Of a stretch of DNA of 64,000 nucleotides, positions 17,301 through 26,114 are shown piece after piece; the first letter of the stretch is position 1, and each line of letters starts with the position of its first letter. The DNA lies in assembly GCA_038238245.1 (NCBI GenBank), contig JBBRXX010000015.1:1-64000 (forward strand), written 5' to 3'. The DNA comes from DASQHW01 sp038238245 (lineage in GTDB: Bacteria > Actinomycetota > Acidimicrobiia > IMCC26256 > PALSA-610). A program made the position numbers and the translations under genes. The notes beneath the pieces are model-generated. The model worked only from the letters and a program-made list of their open reading frames with translations. It was not told the DNA's origin and did not search any database.

Positions 17301-19561
17301 ACGCGCTCCGCAGGCACGACGATCGCCTGCTGAAGCTCGGACGCGCTCATCGGCGTCGCGGCGAAGGTGGCGTCGCGCACGAGCGGACCGAGGCTCGGAT
17401 GCTGCAACGGCCGGTCGTACAGGTCCGCGCGCAGCGTCACGACGATGCGCACGGATGCCTGGCGCTCCGCGGCGTGCACGAGCAGATCGGTGAACCGGTC
17501 GCGCGCGCGTCCGGAGTCCACGAGCGTCCACAGCTCCTCGAACTGGTCGACGACGAGGACCAGGCGTGTCCCGTCAGACGCAATCTCGCCGGCGATGTCG
17601 ACGAGACCGTCAGGCGTCAGGAGATGATCGCGCAGCGCGGCTGCATCGGCCGCCGTCGCCACGCGCCGCAGTGCCGCTTCCAGCTCGGCGAGAGGATCGG
17701 AACCGGGCACCATCGACACGACGAGCGCGCCGTCGCGGCGCAACGCGGGAACGAGCCCGGCGTGCACGAGCGAGCTCTTTCCCGATCCGGATGGACCGAC
17801 GACCGCGACGAACGACGTGGCACCTACTCGCGCCGTGAGCGCCGTCACGAGCTCGTCGCGTCCTTCGAACTCGGACGCGTCGGCCTCGCGGAATGCCCGC
17901 AGGCCCTTGTAGGGGTTCGTGCCGCCGACCTGCAGTCTCGCGACAGTCTGCGACGCGGTGCGCGGGCCGGACGCGCCGGAGAGCCGCCCGGTCGTGCGCA
18001 CAGGATCGGTGGCCGCAAGCCCGACCTGCCACGCCCGCGCGAGCTCGCTGATGTTGGGGTAGCGATCAGCGGGATGCGGCGCCGTGGCCCGGCGCAGCAC
18101 CTGATCAAGCGCCGCGGGCACATCGGGACGGAGCTCGGTCAGCGGCGGGACCGGCACGCCGAGCTTCGCCCGGAGCACCTCGGTTGCGGTCGAGCCCGCG
18201 AACGGTGCGCACCCGGTGAGCGCCTCCCAGAGCAATACGGCGAACGAATACTGGTCCGAGGCCGCGGTCGCCACACCGTCTCGCGCCTGCTCCGGGCTCG
18301 CGTACAACGGAGAACCCGCGGACCGCAGGTCGAGTTGCTCTTCGCCATTGTCACCGACGGCCACCGCAATACCGAAGTCGGCGAGGTAGCTGTTCCCTGT
18401 CTCGTCGAACAACACGTTCGCGGGCTTCACGTCGCGATGCACGACCCCGAGCGCGTGGGCGGCGTTGAGTGCGCCACTGATCTCGTCGACGAGACGCGTC
18501 ACGCGCTCGATCGGGAGTGGTCCGTCGGTCACGAGATCCGCGAGCGATCCGCCGCGCAGCAATCGGAACACCAGATAGGCACCGCCCGGTTGACGCCAGA
18601 AGTCGTACAGGGGAACGACGTGTGGGTGCTCGAGACGCGCGACGAGTTGGGCTTCGGCCTCGAAGCGCTGCACGAATCTTGGATCGTCGGCCAGCTCCGG
18701 GCGCACGACCTTGATCGCGACCTCTCGCCCGATGCTCGGCTGCACCGCGCGGTACACCGCACCGAACGCGCCCTCGCCGATGACCTCGGCCAGCTCGTAG
18801 CCCGGAACCGCGATACCGGTCGCGGCGGCGAGCGTCGGGTCGCCGAGCGTGATCCGGCGCTCGAGGTCGATCAACGTCTCCGACGGCTCGAGCCCGGTCT
18901 CTTCGGCAAGGCAGTCGTGGTAGCTCCGGTAGCTGCGAAGCGCCTCAGCCTGCCGGCCACCGAGATAGAGGGCCCGCATCGAGAGGGCGACGAAGCGCTC
19001 GCGCAGTGGGTGCTCCGCGACGAGCCGTTCGAGCTCGGCGACTGCCTCGGTATGGCGGCCGGTCTCGATGAGACACTCGGCCCGCTCCTCGAGTGCAACC
19101 AGGCGGAGCTCTTCCAGGCGCACTGCCACCGGCCGCAGCCACCACTCGTCCGCATCGTCTCCGAATGCGCGACCCGACCACAAGGCAAGCGCCTCGTCAT
19201 AGGCCACCAACGCGTCGGCCGGGGCGCGATCCCACGCGTCCGCCAATCTGGCCTCGAACTCCGCGGCGTCGTAGGTCGCGCCGTCGAGCGCCAACGAGTA
19301 GCCGGCCTCCTCGTGGACCACACGCTCCTCGCCGATCGCGGTGCGCAGGCGGGACACGTAGGACATCACCGTGCGGCGCGCGCCGTCGGGCGCACTGCCA
19401 TCCGGCCACAACGTCTCGACCAGCCGGTCGGCGCTCACGACCCGGCCGTGGTCGGCGAGGAGTCCCGCGAGCAGACGACGTTGCTGCGGACCGCCGAGCG
19501 CAATGGCATCGCCGGTGTCACTGGTCGCGCCGATCGAACCCCGCAGAACTGTGAACCGCAC
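14377..19561 (-). CDS. Giant BTAD-Ser/Thr kinase-STAND NTPase-WD40 regulator, frameshifted
   Basis: Domains in order: an N-terminal OmpR-like winged helix plus BTAD helices (residues 1-250); a Hanks-type kinase (about 260-520) with GEGAFGAVY, VAIKV, HRDVKPANV and DFGIAV; an NTPase module of the nSTAND type with Walker A GPSGSGKSS near 590 and LVLVVDQFEEL; a transmembrane helix near 1000 (LLTATALLLVVAVVTGVVAF); then WD40 repeats with repeated FSPDG motifs. GTG 19561 follows AGGGGG. The frame breaks near 15395-15410: WD40 sequence (EGAPSAGGTFSPDGELLAVT) continues in a frame one base off and runs to 14377, ending in the usual RELTQVEWSKYF tail. Either a one-base error or a real mutation separates the last roughly 340 residues. 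It is probably a membrane-tethered signalling scaffold. Confidence 0.82.
14378..14397 (+). repeat. Direct repeat 2, tRNA-Arg anticodon-arm-like
   Basis: TACGGATCAGCAGGTTGGGT matches 12391-12410 at 18 of 20 positions. It overlaps the last codons of the giant regulator gene on the minus strand. The two copies flank the small membrane protein and phospholipase-like genes. Confidence 0.45.
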
Positions 19562-19589
19562 CGCAGTCCCCCTGTCCCCCTCGGTGACG

Positions 19590-20519
19590 CTAGGCGTCCC
19601 GCCGGGATCGCACCCAGTCGACGGCATGCAGCGTGTGCGCGCCACTCAGCCCCTTCAGCTCGACGCTGCGGGAGTCGCCAAAGGCGAGATCCCCGCGCGA
19701 CTCGACGATCTCGCGCACCAGGGACGACACGAGGATCTCCCCGCCGCGTGCCTGGTTGGCGATGCGCGCCGCCAGGACGACGGGCCGGCCGAAGAGGTCA
19801 CCGCCTTCGATGATCGCCTCGCCCGTGTGCATGCCGATGCGGATCCGGAGCGCGTCAGTGGGGCGCGACCGGCCGTGCGTTTCGAGCGCGCGCATCACGT
19901 CGATGGAGCACAGGAGTGCCGCTCTCGCGCTCGAGAACGCAAGCATGAACCCATCGCCCTGCGACTTCACCTCGTAGCCGCCATGCCGTTCGACGTGGCG
20001 GCGGATGAGCGCATTGTGGAACCCGAGGAGCTTCAGCCACTCTTCGTCGCCGAGCTCCACCGCCCGCCGGGTTGACTGCTCGATGTCGGAGAACACGATC
20101 GTGAGGGTGCCGCCGTCCGGTACCGCACGCGGGATCGAGCCACTCGCGACTGCGGCGTCAGCGACGAGATCAATCGACGTGCGGCGAAGCGGGTCGTCGG
20201 GCGCGACGGCCGCGGCGGCCCCGTTGCCCTCGACGACCTCGAGCGTGCAGTTGCCGAACCTGACGACCTCCCCGTCGCGCACACCGGTCGGACCGACGAT
20301 CGGGACGCCGTCAAGTGTCGAGCCGTTGGTGCTGCCGAGGTCCTGCACCGTGACGCGTCCCGCGGTGGCGCTGAGCCGCAGGTGACGGCGAGAGAGCTCG
20401 CCGTCGGCGAGCAGCACGCCGTCACAGTCGCGACCCACCTCGACGGGCTGACGAAGGACGAGGTGCAAGGGCGTCCGGCCGGGTTCGCTGATCTTGATGA
20501 TCGGGCTCGATCGCAGCAC
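19590..20519 (-). CDS. FHA domain-class III adenylate/guanylate cyclase
   Basis: The 309-residue protein has an FHA domain (residues about 25-90: VEVGRDCDGVLLADGELSRRHLRL, then DLGSTNGSTLDG) that binds phosphothreonine. A class III nucleotide cyclase domain runs from about 135 (TLTIVFSDIEQSTRRAVELGD, SQGDGFMLAF, IRIGMHTGEAI, GRPVVLAARIANQARGGEILVSS). The metal-binding Asp pair is present (FSDIE and GDGF). It should make cyclic nucleotide in response to phosphorylation. The gene ends 28 bases before the kinase-containing regulator on the same strand, so its FHA domain may read phosphorylation by that kinase; this is inference. Confidence 0.9.
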   Translation of the reverse strand: MLRSSPIIKISEPGRTPLHLVLRQPVEVGRDCDGVLLADGELSRRHLRLSATAGRVTVQDLGSTNGSTLDGVPIVGPTGVRDGEVVRFGNCTLEVVEGNGAAAAVAPDDPLRRTSIDLVADAAVASGSIPRAVPDGGTLTIVFSDIEQSTRRAVELGDEEWLKLLGFHNALIRRHVERHGGYEVKSQGDGFMLAFSSARAALLCSIDVMRALETHGRSRPTDALRIRIGMHTGEAIIEGGDLFGRPVVLAARIANQARGGEILVSSLVREIVESRGDLAFGDSRSVELKGLSGAHTLHAVDWVRSRRDA

Positions 20520-20576
20520 CGCCGCAGCATCGGGGAAGGCGTCTGCAAAACGTCTGCAACGCCCGGACCAGGCGCG

Positions 20577-21746
20577 TCAGAGCTTGTAGAGCTGGGCGGC
20601 GTTCTCGCCGAGGATCTTGCGCTGCACCGCCGGGGTGAGCTCACGCATGTTGTGCTCGGCGGTTTTCAGCGGCTCGGGGTACAGGCAGGTCGGGTGGGGG
20701 AAGTCGGTCTCGAACATGATGTTGTCCTCGCCCACCGACGCGATGAGCTGCGCCAGGTTGCGGTGCTCGAACCATGTCGTCGCGTAGATCTGGCGCTTGA
20801 AGTACTCGGACGGCAACAGCGAGAGCGCCGCCTTGGCCTGCGGGGCGTTCTCGTCCATCTCGTAGTCGAGCGCCTCCAAGATGAAAGGGATCCAACCCGT
20901 GCCGCTCTCGACCGAAACGATCTTGAGCTCCGGGAATCGGTCGAGCATTCCCGAACAGATGATGTTGACGACGACGCGGGCGTTGCCGATGAACAGGAGG
21001 GCGCCACCGATGGCGAGCTTCGTGTCGTCGTCGTGGGAGTCCCAGGGATACGCGCCGAAGAAATTCATCGTGGTGAGGCTCGCCCCGATGTGGAAATGCA
21101 GCGGCAGCTCCAACGCGCTGCACGCCTCCCAGACCGGGTCCCAGGCGCGGTTCGCCAGGTCCGGCGATCCGAGATCTTGCGGATCCGATGTGAGGTTGAC
21201 GCCGCGGAGGCCGAGGCTCTTCGCGCGGTGCGCCTCTCGCACGCAGGCGTCGATGTCCCACGCGGGCAGGATCGCCATGGGGAGCAGCCGGTTGCCGGAC
21301 TCGGCTTGGAGCTCGGCGTTCGCATCGTTGAAAATCTCGAGGCAGACGTTGCGCAACGCCGGCTCTTGCACGACGTCTCCGAGGGTCTGCCCACCGAGCC
21401 CGATCACGCCGGGGAAGATGATCTGCGCCCAGATGCCGATCTCTTCGAGGAGCTCCATACGCGCGACGGGATCGTACGCCGCCGCATGCGCCTGCTCGAT
21501 CTCCCATTCGTAGAGACCTTCGAACGAACGCCCCTTCTTGCCGTGTTTGTCGACGACGCCACCGGCACCGGCCCGACCGAGGACCGCGCCGTCCTCGACG
21601 ACCCACGTCGCAGCTCCATCGACCTGCTCGACCCGCGGCACGCGGTCTCTGTACGCAGCGGGCGCTCGCTCCGTCCACAGATCATGCCGCTCGGTCATGT
21701 GCGTGTCGGCGTCGACGACCTTCACCTGGTCCAGCGGCAGCGTCAT
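20577..21746 (-). CDS. Amidohydrolase-2 family metal-dependent hydrolase
   Basis: A 389-residue TIM-barrel hydrolase/decarboxylase. The N-terminus VVDADTHMTE gives the metal-binding DxH, LPLHFHIGAS and FETDFPHPTCLYPEP supply further His and Asp ligands, and the C-terminus ILGENAAQLYKL is the standard ending of the family. Relatives decarboxylate aromatic or beta-keto acids (ACMSD-like). The ATG at 21746 follows GGGAG at seven bases; a 44-codon upstream extension overlaps the dehydrogenase gene. It lies 25 bases after the methylmalonate-semialdehyde dehydrogenase gene, suggesting a shared degradative pathway. Confidence 0.87.
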   Translation of the reverse strand: MTLPLDQVKVVDADTHMTERHDLWTERAPAAYRDRVPRVEQVDGAATWVVEDGAVLGRAGAGGVVDKHGKKGRSFEGLYEWEIEQAHAAAYDPVARMELLEEIGIWAQIIFPGVIGLGGQTLGDVVQEPALRNVCLEIFNDANAELQAESGNRLLPMAILPAWDIDACVREAHRAKSLGLRGVNLTSDPQDLGSPDLANRAWDPVWEACSALELPLHFHIGASLTTMNFFGAYPWDSHDDDTKLAIGGALLFIGNARVVVNIICSGMLDRFPELKIVSVESGTGWIPFILEALDYEMDENAPQAKAALSLLPSEYFKRQIYATTWFEHRNLAQLIASVGEDNIMFETDFPHPTCLYPEPLKTAEHNMRELTPAVQRKILGENAAQLYKL

Positions 21747-21771
21747 GTGGACTCCCTTGTGAGTTGCGCAG

Positions 21772-23277
21772 CTAGCGGTTCTGCGGAAACCCGAGGTTGA
21801 CTCCGCCGTGGCTCGGGTCGAGCCATCGGCTGGTGACGACTTTGGCGCGCGTGAAGAATCGCACTCCTTCGCTGCCATAGGCGTGTGTGTCGCCGAAGAG
21901 CGAACTCTTCCACCCGCCGAACGAGTAGTACGCGACGGGGACCGGGATGGGAACGTTGATCCCGACCATCCCGACCTCGACTTCGTCCTGGAAACGACGC
22001 GCGGCGCCGCCGTCGTTGGTGAAGATCGCGGCGCCGTTGCCGTACGGATTGTCGTTCACCAGCGCCAGCGCGTCGTCGTAGGTTGCGACGCGGATCACCG
22101 AAAGGACGGGACCGAAGATCTCGTCGACGTACAGCTTCATCTCCGTGGTCACATCGTCGAAGAGGGTCGGTCCCAACCAGAAGCCGGCGGGGTCGCCGTT
22201 GATCGCGTGCCGGCGCCCGTCGATCACCAACGTCGCTCCGTCGTGCACTCCGGCGTCGAGATACGAAGTCACCTTGTCGAGATGGGCCCGGGTGATCAGC
22301 GGGCCCATGTCGGCGCCCGCGCGCCCATCGCCGACCATCAACGTCTTGATGCGCGTCGTGATCTTGCCCACGAGGTCGTCGGCGATCGAGCCCACGGCCA
22401 CAACGGCCGAGATCGCCATGCAACGTTCGCCGGCGGAGCCGAACCCCGCGTTGACCGCCGCGTCGGCGGCGAGATCGAGATCGGCGTCGGGCAGCACGAT
22501 CATGTGGTTCTTCGCGCCGCCCAATGCCTGCACACGTTTGCCGTGCCGCGTCGCGGTCTCGTACACATGACGGGCGACCGGCGTCGATCCGACGAACGAG
22601 ACCGCTTTGACAACCCGGTGTTCGAGCAGCGCGTCGACCGCGACCTTGTCACCGTGCACGACATTGAAGACGCCGGCGGGGAGACCCGCCTCGGCCCAGA
22701 GCTCGGCGATCCAGTTCGCCGCCGAGGGATCCTTCTCGCTGGGCTTGAGCACCACTGTGTTGCCGGCCGCGATCGCGATCGGAAAGAACCAGCACGGCAC
22801 CATCGCGGGAAAGTTGAACGGGCTGATGACCGCGACGACACCGAGCGGCTGACGCATCGACGCAACATCGACGCGTGCCGAAACACCCTGGGAAAAATCC
22901 CCCTTGAGCAGCTGCGGCATCCCACACGCGAATTCGACGACCTCGAGACCACGTGCCACCTCGCCGAGCGCGTCGCTCGACACCTTGCCGTGTTCCGCGG
23001 TGATGATCGCGGCCAACGCCTCCGCGCCTTGATCGAGGAGCTCGCGGAAACGGAACAGGATCTTCGTACGTTCCGCGAGCGACGACCACCGCCAAGAGGT
23101 GAACGCCGCGTTCGCGGCGACGACCGCGACGTCGACGTCCTCGGCCGATGCAAACGCGACCAGGCTGGTCACCCGACCCGTCGACGGATCGAACACCTCG
23201 CCTCGTCGTTCGGACGATCCCTCGACGCGCTTTCCGTCGATCCAGTGGGCAACGCGCGGAGGGCCGGCGGCGGTCAT
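21772..23277 (-). CDS. mmsA: CoA-acylating methylmalonate-semialdehyde dehydrogenase
   Basis: A 501-residue aldehyde dehydrogenase of the MMSDH group. Conserved features are ISPFNFPAMVPCWFFPIAIAAGNTVVLKPSE, KAVSFVGSTPVARHVYE and the nucleophile Cys in GSAGERCMA. The absence of the general-base Glu region of hydrolytic ALDHs is as expected for CoA-acylating enzymes. It converts methylmalonate semialdehyde to propionyl-CoA in valine and inositol catabolism. GTG and ATG codons are adjacent at 23280 and 23277; the ATG is used. Divergent from an alpha/beta hydrolase with 80 bases between. Propionyl-CoA made here could feed the carboxylase and epimerase genes further right. Confidence 0.9.
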   Translation of the reverse strand: MTAAGPPRVAHWIDGKRVEGSSERRGEVFDPSTGRVTSLVAFASAEDVDVAVVAANAAFTSWRWSSLAERTKILFRFRELLDQGAEALAAIITAEHGKVSSDALGEVARGLEVVEFACGMPQLLKGDFSQGVSARVDVASMRQPLGVVAVISPFNFPAMVPCWFFPIAIAAGNTVVLKPSEKDPSAANWIAELWAEAGLPAGVFNVVHGDKVAVDALLEHRVVKAVSFVGSTPVARHVYETATRHGKRVQALGGAKNHMIVLPDADLDLAADAAVNAGFGSAGERCMAISAVVAVGSIADDLVGKITTRIKTLMVGDGRAGADMGPLITRAHLDKVTSYLDAGVHDGATLVIDGRRHAINGDPAGFWLGPTLFDDVTTEMKLYVDEIFGPVLSVIRVATYDDALALVNDNPYGNGAAIFTNDGGAARRFQDEVEVGMVGINVPIPVPVAYYSFGGWKSSLFGDTHAYGSEGVRFFTRAKVVTSRWLDPSHGGVNLGFPQNR

Positions 23278-23357
23278 CACGTTCAGTCTCGCCGCGCCCG
23301 CCGTCGAGCTACAACCGGCCCGACGCGGGGCGCTGATGCGTCCTACAGTGCGCGAAC

Positions 23358-24215
23358 ATGACGACGGTCGAGGTCGACGGCACGACGATCGCGTACGAGA
23401 TCATCGGTGAGGGCGCGCCGTGGGTCGTCACACCGGGCGGCCGCTTCACGAAGGAGGCGCCCGGGGTGCGGGAGCTGGCCGAAGCGTTGGCCGCGCACGG
23501 GCAGCAAGTCCTCGTCTGGGACCGCCCGAACACCGGCGCGTCCGACATCTGCTTCACCGGTGCGTCGGAATCCGAGATGCAGGCGGATCACCTCGCAGGA
23601 TTGCTGCGTGCGCTCGACATGGCACCCGCGGTCATCGTCGGCGGCTCGGGTGGAGCGCGCGTCTCGCTGCTCGCCGCGGCGCGGCATCCCGACGCGGCGT
23701 CGAAGCTCGCGATGTGGTGGATCTCGGGCGGGACGTTCGGCCTGTTGACACTCGCCGTCGTCTACTGCGGCGAATCGATCCGCGCCGCCTGGCAAGGAGG
23801 AATGAACGCGGTCATCGAGCTTCCCGAATGGGCGGAAGTCCTCGAGCGGAACCCGGGCAACCGCCGGCGATTCCTCGACCTCGATCCCCGCCAATTCATC
23901 GAGAAGCTCGAACAATGGATGCGCGTCTACTGCCCAGACTCCGACGCCACCGTGCCCGGACTTCCCGACGACGCGCTCACGTCGCTCTCGGTACCGACGC
24001 TCGTGTTTCGCAGCGGACAGACCGATCCGTACCACACCCGCGCGACCTCGGAGCTGCTCCACCAGCTCATCCCCGGATCGCAACTCGTCGAACCGCCGTG
24101 GGGCGACACCGAATGGATCGAGCGCAGCAACGCCGCGCGAAGTGGAACCGGCCACCTCTTCGAAGGATGGCCGCTTCTCGCTCCCCAGCTCCTCGCATTC
24201 GCCGCGCCGGCGTGA
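23358..24215 (+). CDS. Alpha/beta hydrolase
   Basis: The 285-residue protein has the alpha/beta-hydrolase core: QQVLVWDRPNTGASD after strand 4, the nucleophile elbow GGSGGARVS and an SVPTLVFRSGQTDPYH strand holding the acid. The expected C-terminal His may be that in GTGHLFEGWP. The elbow reads G-G-S-G-G. The substrate is unknown; an ester or C-C hydrolase role is plausible. The ATG at 23358 directly precedes the first beta strand. Confidence 0.82.
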   Translation: MTTVEVDGTTIAYEIIGEGAPWVVTPGGRFTKEAPGVRELAEALAAHGQQVLVWDRPNTGASDICFTGASESEMQADHLAGLLRALDMAPAVIVGGSGGARVSLLAAARHPDAASKLAMWWISGGTFGLLTLAVVYCGESIRAAWQGGMNAVIELPEWAEVLERNPGNRRRFLDLDPRQFIEKLEQWMRVYCPDSDATVPGLPDDALTSLSVPTLVFRSGQTDPYHTRATSELLHQLIPGSQLVEPPWGDTEWIERSNAARSGTGHLFEGWPLLAPQLLAFAAPA

Positions 24216-24243
24216 ACCGCCGGACCGCCGCCCGCATGCTCCG

Positions 24244-25884
24244 TTAGGGAAGTCCGGCCTGGTCGTTGGCGCGGCACGTCACGCCGGCGTCGAAGCTCTC
24301 GTGCAGCATTCGCTCGGTGCGGCTGCGATCCACCGTGGCGTCGGGGTGAATGAACGCGTCGCGGAATTCCGGTCGTTCGGTGAGAAGTCGCGCCGCGCAT
24401 GCGGCGAGGTCGCCCGAGGCGTGCTGGCCCGCGACCGTGGCCGTGAGAGCGTCGCGGCCGGCGGCGATCGCGATGGCCTCGCGTATGTTCGCGTCGCTCG
24501 GCGTCTCGGCCTTCGCGCCCGGGTCGCAGGATTCGAACACCGTCGTGTCTCCGCTCGTATCAATGCTGGCGTCGGGCATCGTCGCGGTCCACCGGCGGAG
24601 CGTCGCGCCCAGGTAGGTGTTGGCGCGCGTGCTGCGTCCCGCGATCGAGGCACGGAAACACGTGCGACCCGAGCGTGTGTAGAGGGCCTCGGAACCGGCC
24701 GAGTAGGCGTCGGCAGCGCGCAGGGCGGTCAGCCGGTCCAGCCGGGCGGCGAGCATCATGTACATCGTGAAGTCGTCGAATTGGTCGTCGCTCCCCGATG
24801 ACGTCGTGATCTTCTTCTCACCGGCGCGCAGCGCGGGAATCGGCGGGGTCTGAGGCGCGTCGTTGATCGCAGTGGGGTCGAGGTAGATCCGGGTCGAAGG
24901 CGTGGGCCCGGACAGCGCCGCGTCGATCGCCGAGTTCCCCCCGGTGACCTCGAGCACGCGTACGACCTCGGGTCCGAAGATGTAGGGCGCACTGAAGAAC
25001 GATCCGACAACTGCGGGAACATGTTGCGTGCGTTGCGTCGCCTCTGCGGATCCGTGCGCGGAGAGTCCGGCGTACAAGCGCTTGTCCGCGGACGACTGGG
25101 TCCCGAGATACAGCTTCTCGATGCGAACGGCGTCGCCCTCGACCAGGGCGCGGAGCGCGTCCGAGGATCCCGACGTTGACGCATCTGCGCGTTTTTCGAG
25201 CTTCGGCAGATCGAAGTGCTGATCCTGGAGCACATGTGTCAACTCGTGCGCGAGCGTGACTCGAGTCTCGACGGTGAACGCCCCCGAACCCCTGACGTAG
25301 ATCTGCTCGTTGTCCGGGTCGTAGAACGCAATCGTGTCGGCGGCGTGTGTCGTGTTGACCGCGTCGGCGAGATCGACGTTCGCGCCGAACAGGCCCGCGG
25401 CCCGCAACAGCGCGGCGGCCTGGTCGAGCTCTGTCCGCTGCTTGGTCAGTTCGGCCGGACTGGTCGTCACCTTCTTCTCGAACGACTGCGCCGACAGGTA
25501 GTTCACCTTGACCGGATGCTTGAACGTCAAGCCGCGCAACGCTTCGACCCGGGCCGCGATCGGCGCAACCTGCTCGTCCCAGCGCGACGGGTGGCCAGCA
25601 CCGCCGGTCAGCGCGTACACACCCACACCACCGACGACCAGTACCGCGAGGAGGGCGATCACTGCGAGTCCCGGCAAGAAACGACCCGTGCGAGGTCGGG
25701 CCACGGGAATGCCCCAGGTCGCCTCCGTCACCGGAGGCGACACGGGATCGGCCACCGACGCTTCCGCCACCGTGACCTGCTCGGCGGCTCGCGGGCGCCA
25801 GGCCGAAACCGTCTCTGTTCCGCACTTCGGGCACGACGCCACGGTCTCGGGGACCCAGAACTCGCACGCCGGGCACGTTCTCAT
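24244..25884 (-). CDS. Zinc-ribbon membrane-anchored metallopeptidase-like protein
   Basis: About 546 residues from ATG 25884. The N-terminus is a CxxC...CxxC zinc ribbon (MRTCPACEFWVPETVASCPKCG), then a Pro-rich linker, one transmembrane helix (LPGLAVIALLAVLVVGGVGVYAL) and a large extracytoplasmic domain. That domain contains LAHELTHVLQDQHFD, an HExxH zinc-protease motif, and a following DAVRIEKLY that may supply the third ligand Glu. Zinc ribbon inside and peptidase outside suggest a membrane sensor or protease. A 31-codon upstream extension with two more Cys pairs (CAVCGSSFC) is possible if the start lies at 25977. Confidence 0.75.
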   Translation of the reverse strand: MRTCPACEFWVPETVASCPKCGTETVSAWRPRAAEQVTVAEASVADPVSPPVTEATWGIPVARPRTGRFLPGLAVIALLAVLVVGGVGVYALTGGAGHPSRWDEQVAPIAARVEALRGLTFKHPVKVNYLSAQSFEKKVTTSPAELTKQRTELDQAAALLRAAGLFGANVDLADAVNTTHAADTIAFYDPDNEQIYVRGSGAFTVETRVTLAHELTHVLQDQHFDLPKLEKRADASTSGSSDALRALVEGDAVRIEKLYLGTQSSADKRLYAGLSAHGSAEATQRTQHVPAVVGSFFSAPYIFGPEVVRVLEVTGGNSAIDAALSGPTPSTRIYLDPTAINDAPQTPPIPALRAGEKKITTSSGSDDQFDDFTMYMMLAARLDRLTALRAADAYSAGSEALYTRSGRTCFRASIAGRSTRANTYLGATLRRWTATMPDASIDTSGDTTVFESCDPGAKAETPSDANIREAIAIAAGRDALTATVAGQHASGDLAACAARLLTERPEFRDAFIHPDATVDRSRTERMLHESFDAGVTCRANDQAGLP

Positions 25885-26114
25885 CAATCGGGTATCGGCC
25901 CCAAAGACGTTGACTCGAGCACAAAATGAGGAACCGCACACCGCGCACGGGACTGAGTGGTCACCCGAGTTTCGCAAATATCGCTGCAGCTGCTCAAGAA
26001 GATTCAGCTATGTATGCGGCATGCACCCGGCCAGTTTGCTCGAGAAGGAAAGGAAGACCTGCGCGACGAACCGGGTATACGTTCACGCGCTGATCTGAGG
26101 CACGGAGGTCTCGC
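25885..26114. promoter_or_regulatory. Divergent promoter region
   Basis: These 230 bases separate the oppositely transcribed metallopeptidase and sugar-dehydrogenase genes and must hold both promoters. A CGGAGG ribosome-binding site for the right gene is at 26102-26107. I could not identify convincing -35/-10 pairs or operators. Confidence 0.4.

Noticed and set aside
17291..19813. An 840-codon plus-strand frame
   Set aside because: Antisense to the giant regulator, whose domains are unmistakable; composition is Arg/His-rich with no motifs.
21808..23361. A 517-codon plus-strand frame
   Set aside because: Antisense to methylmalonate-semialdehyde dehydrogenase.
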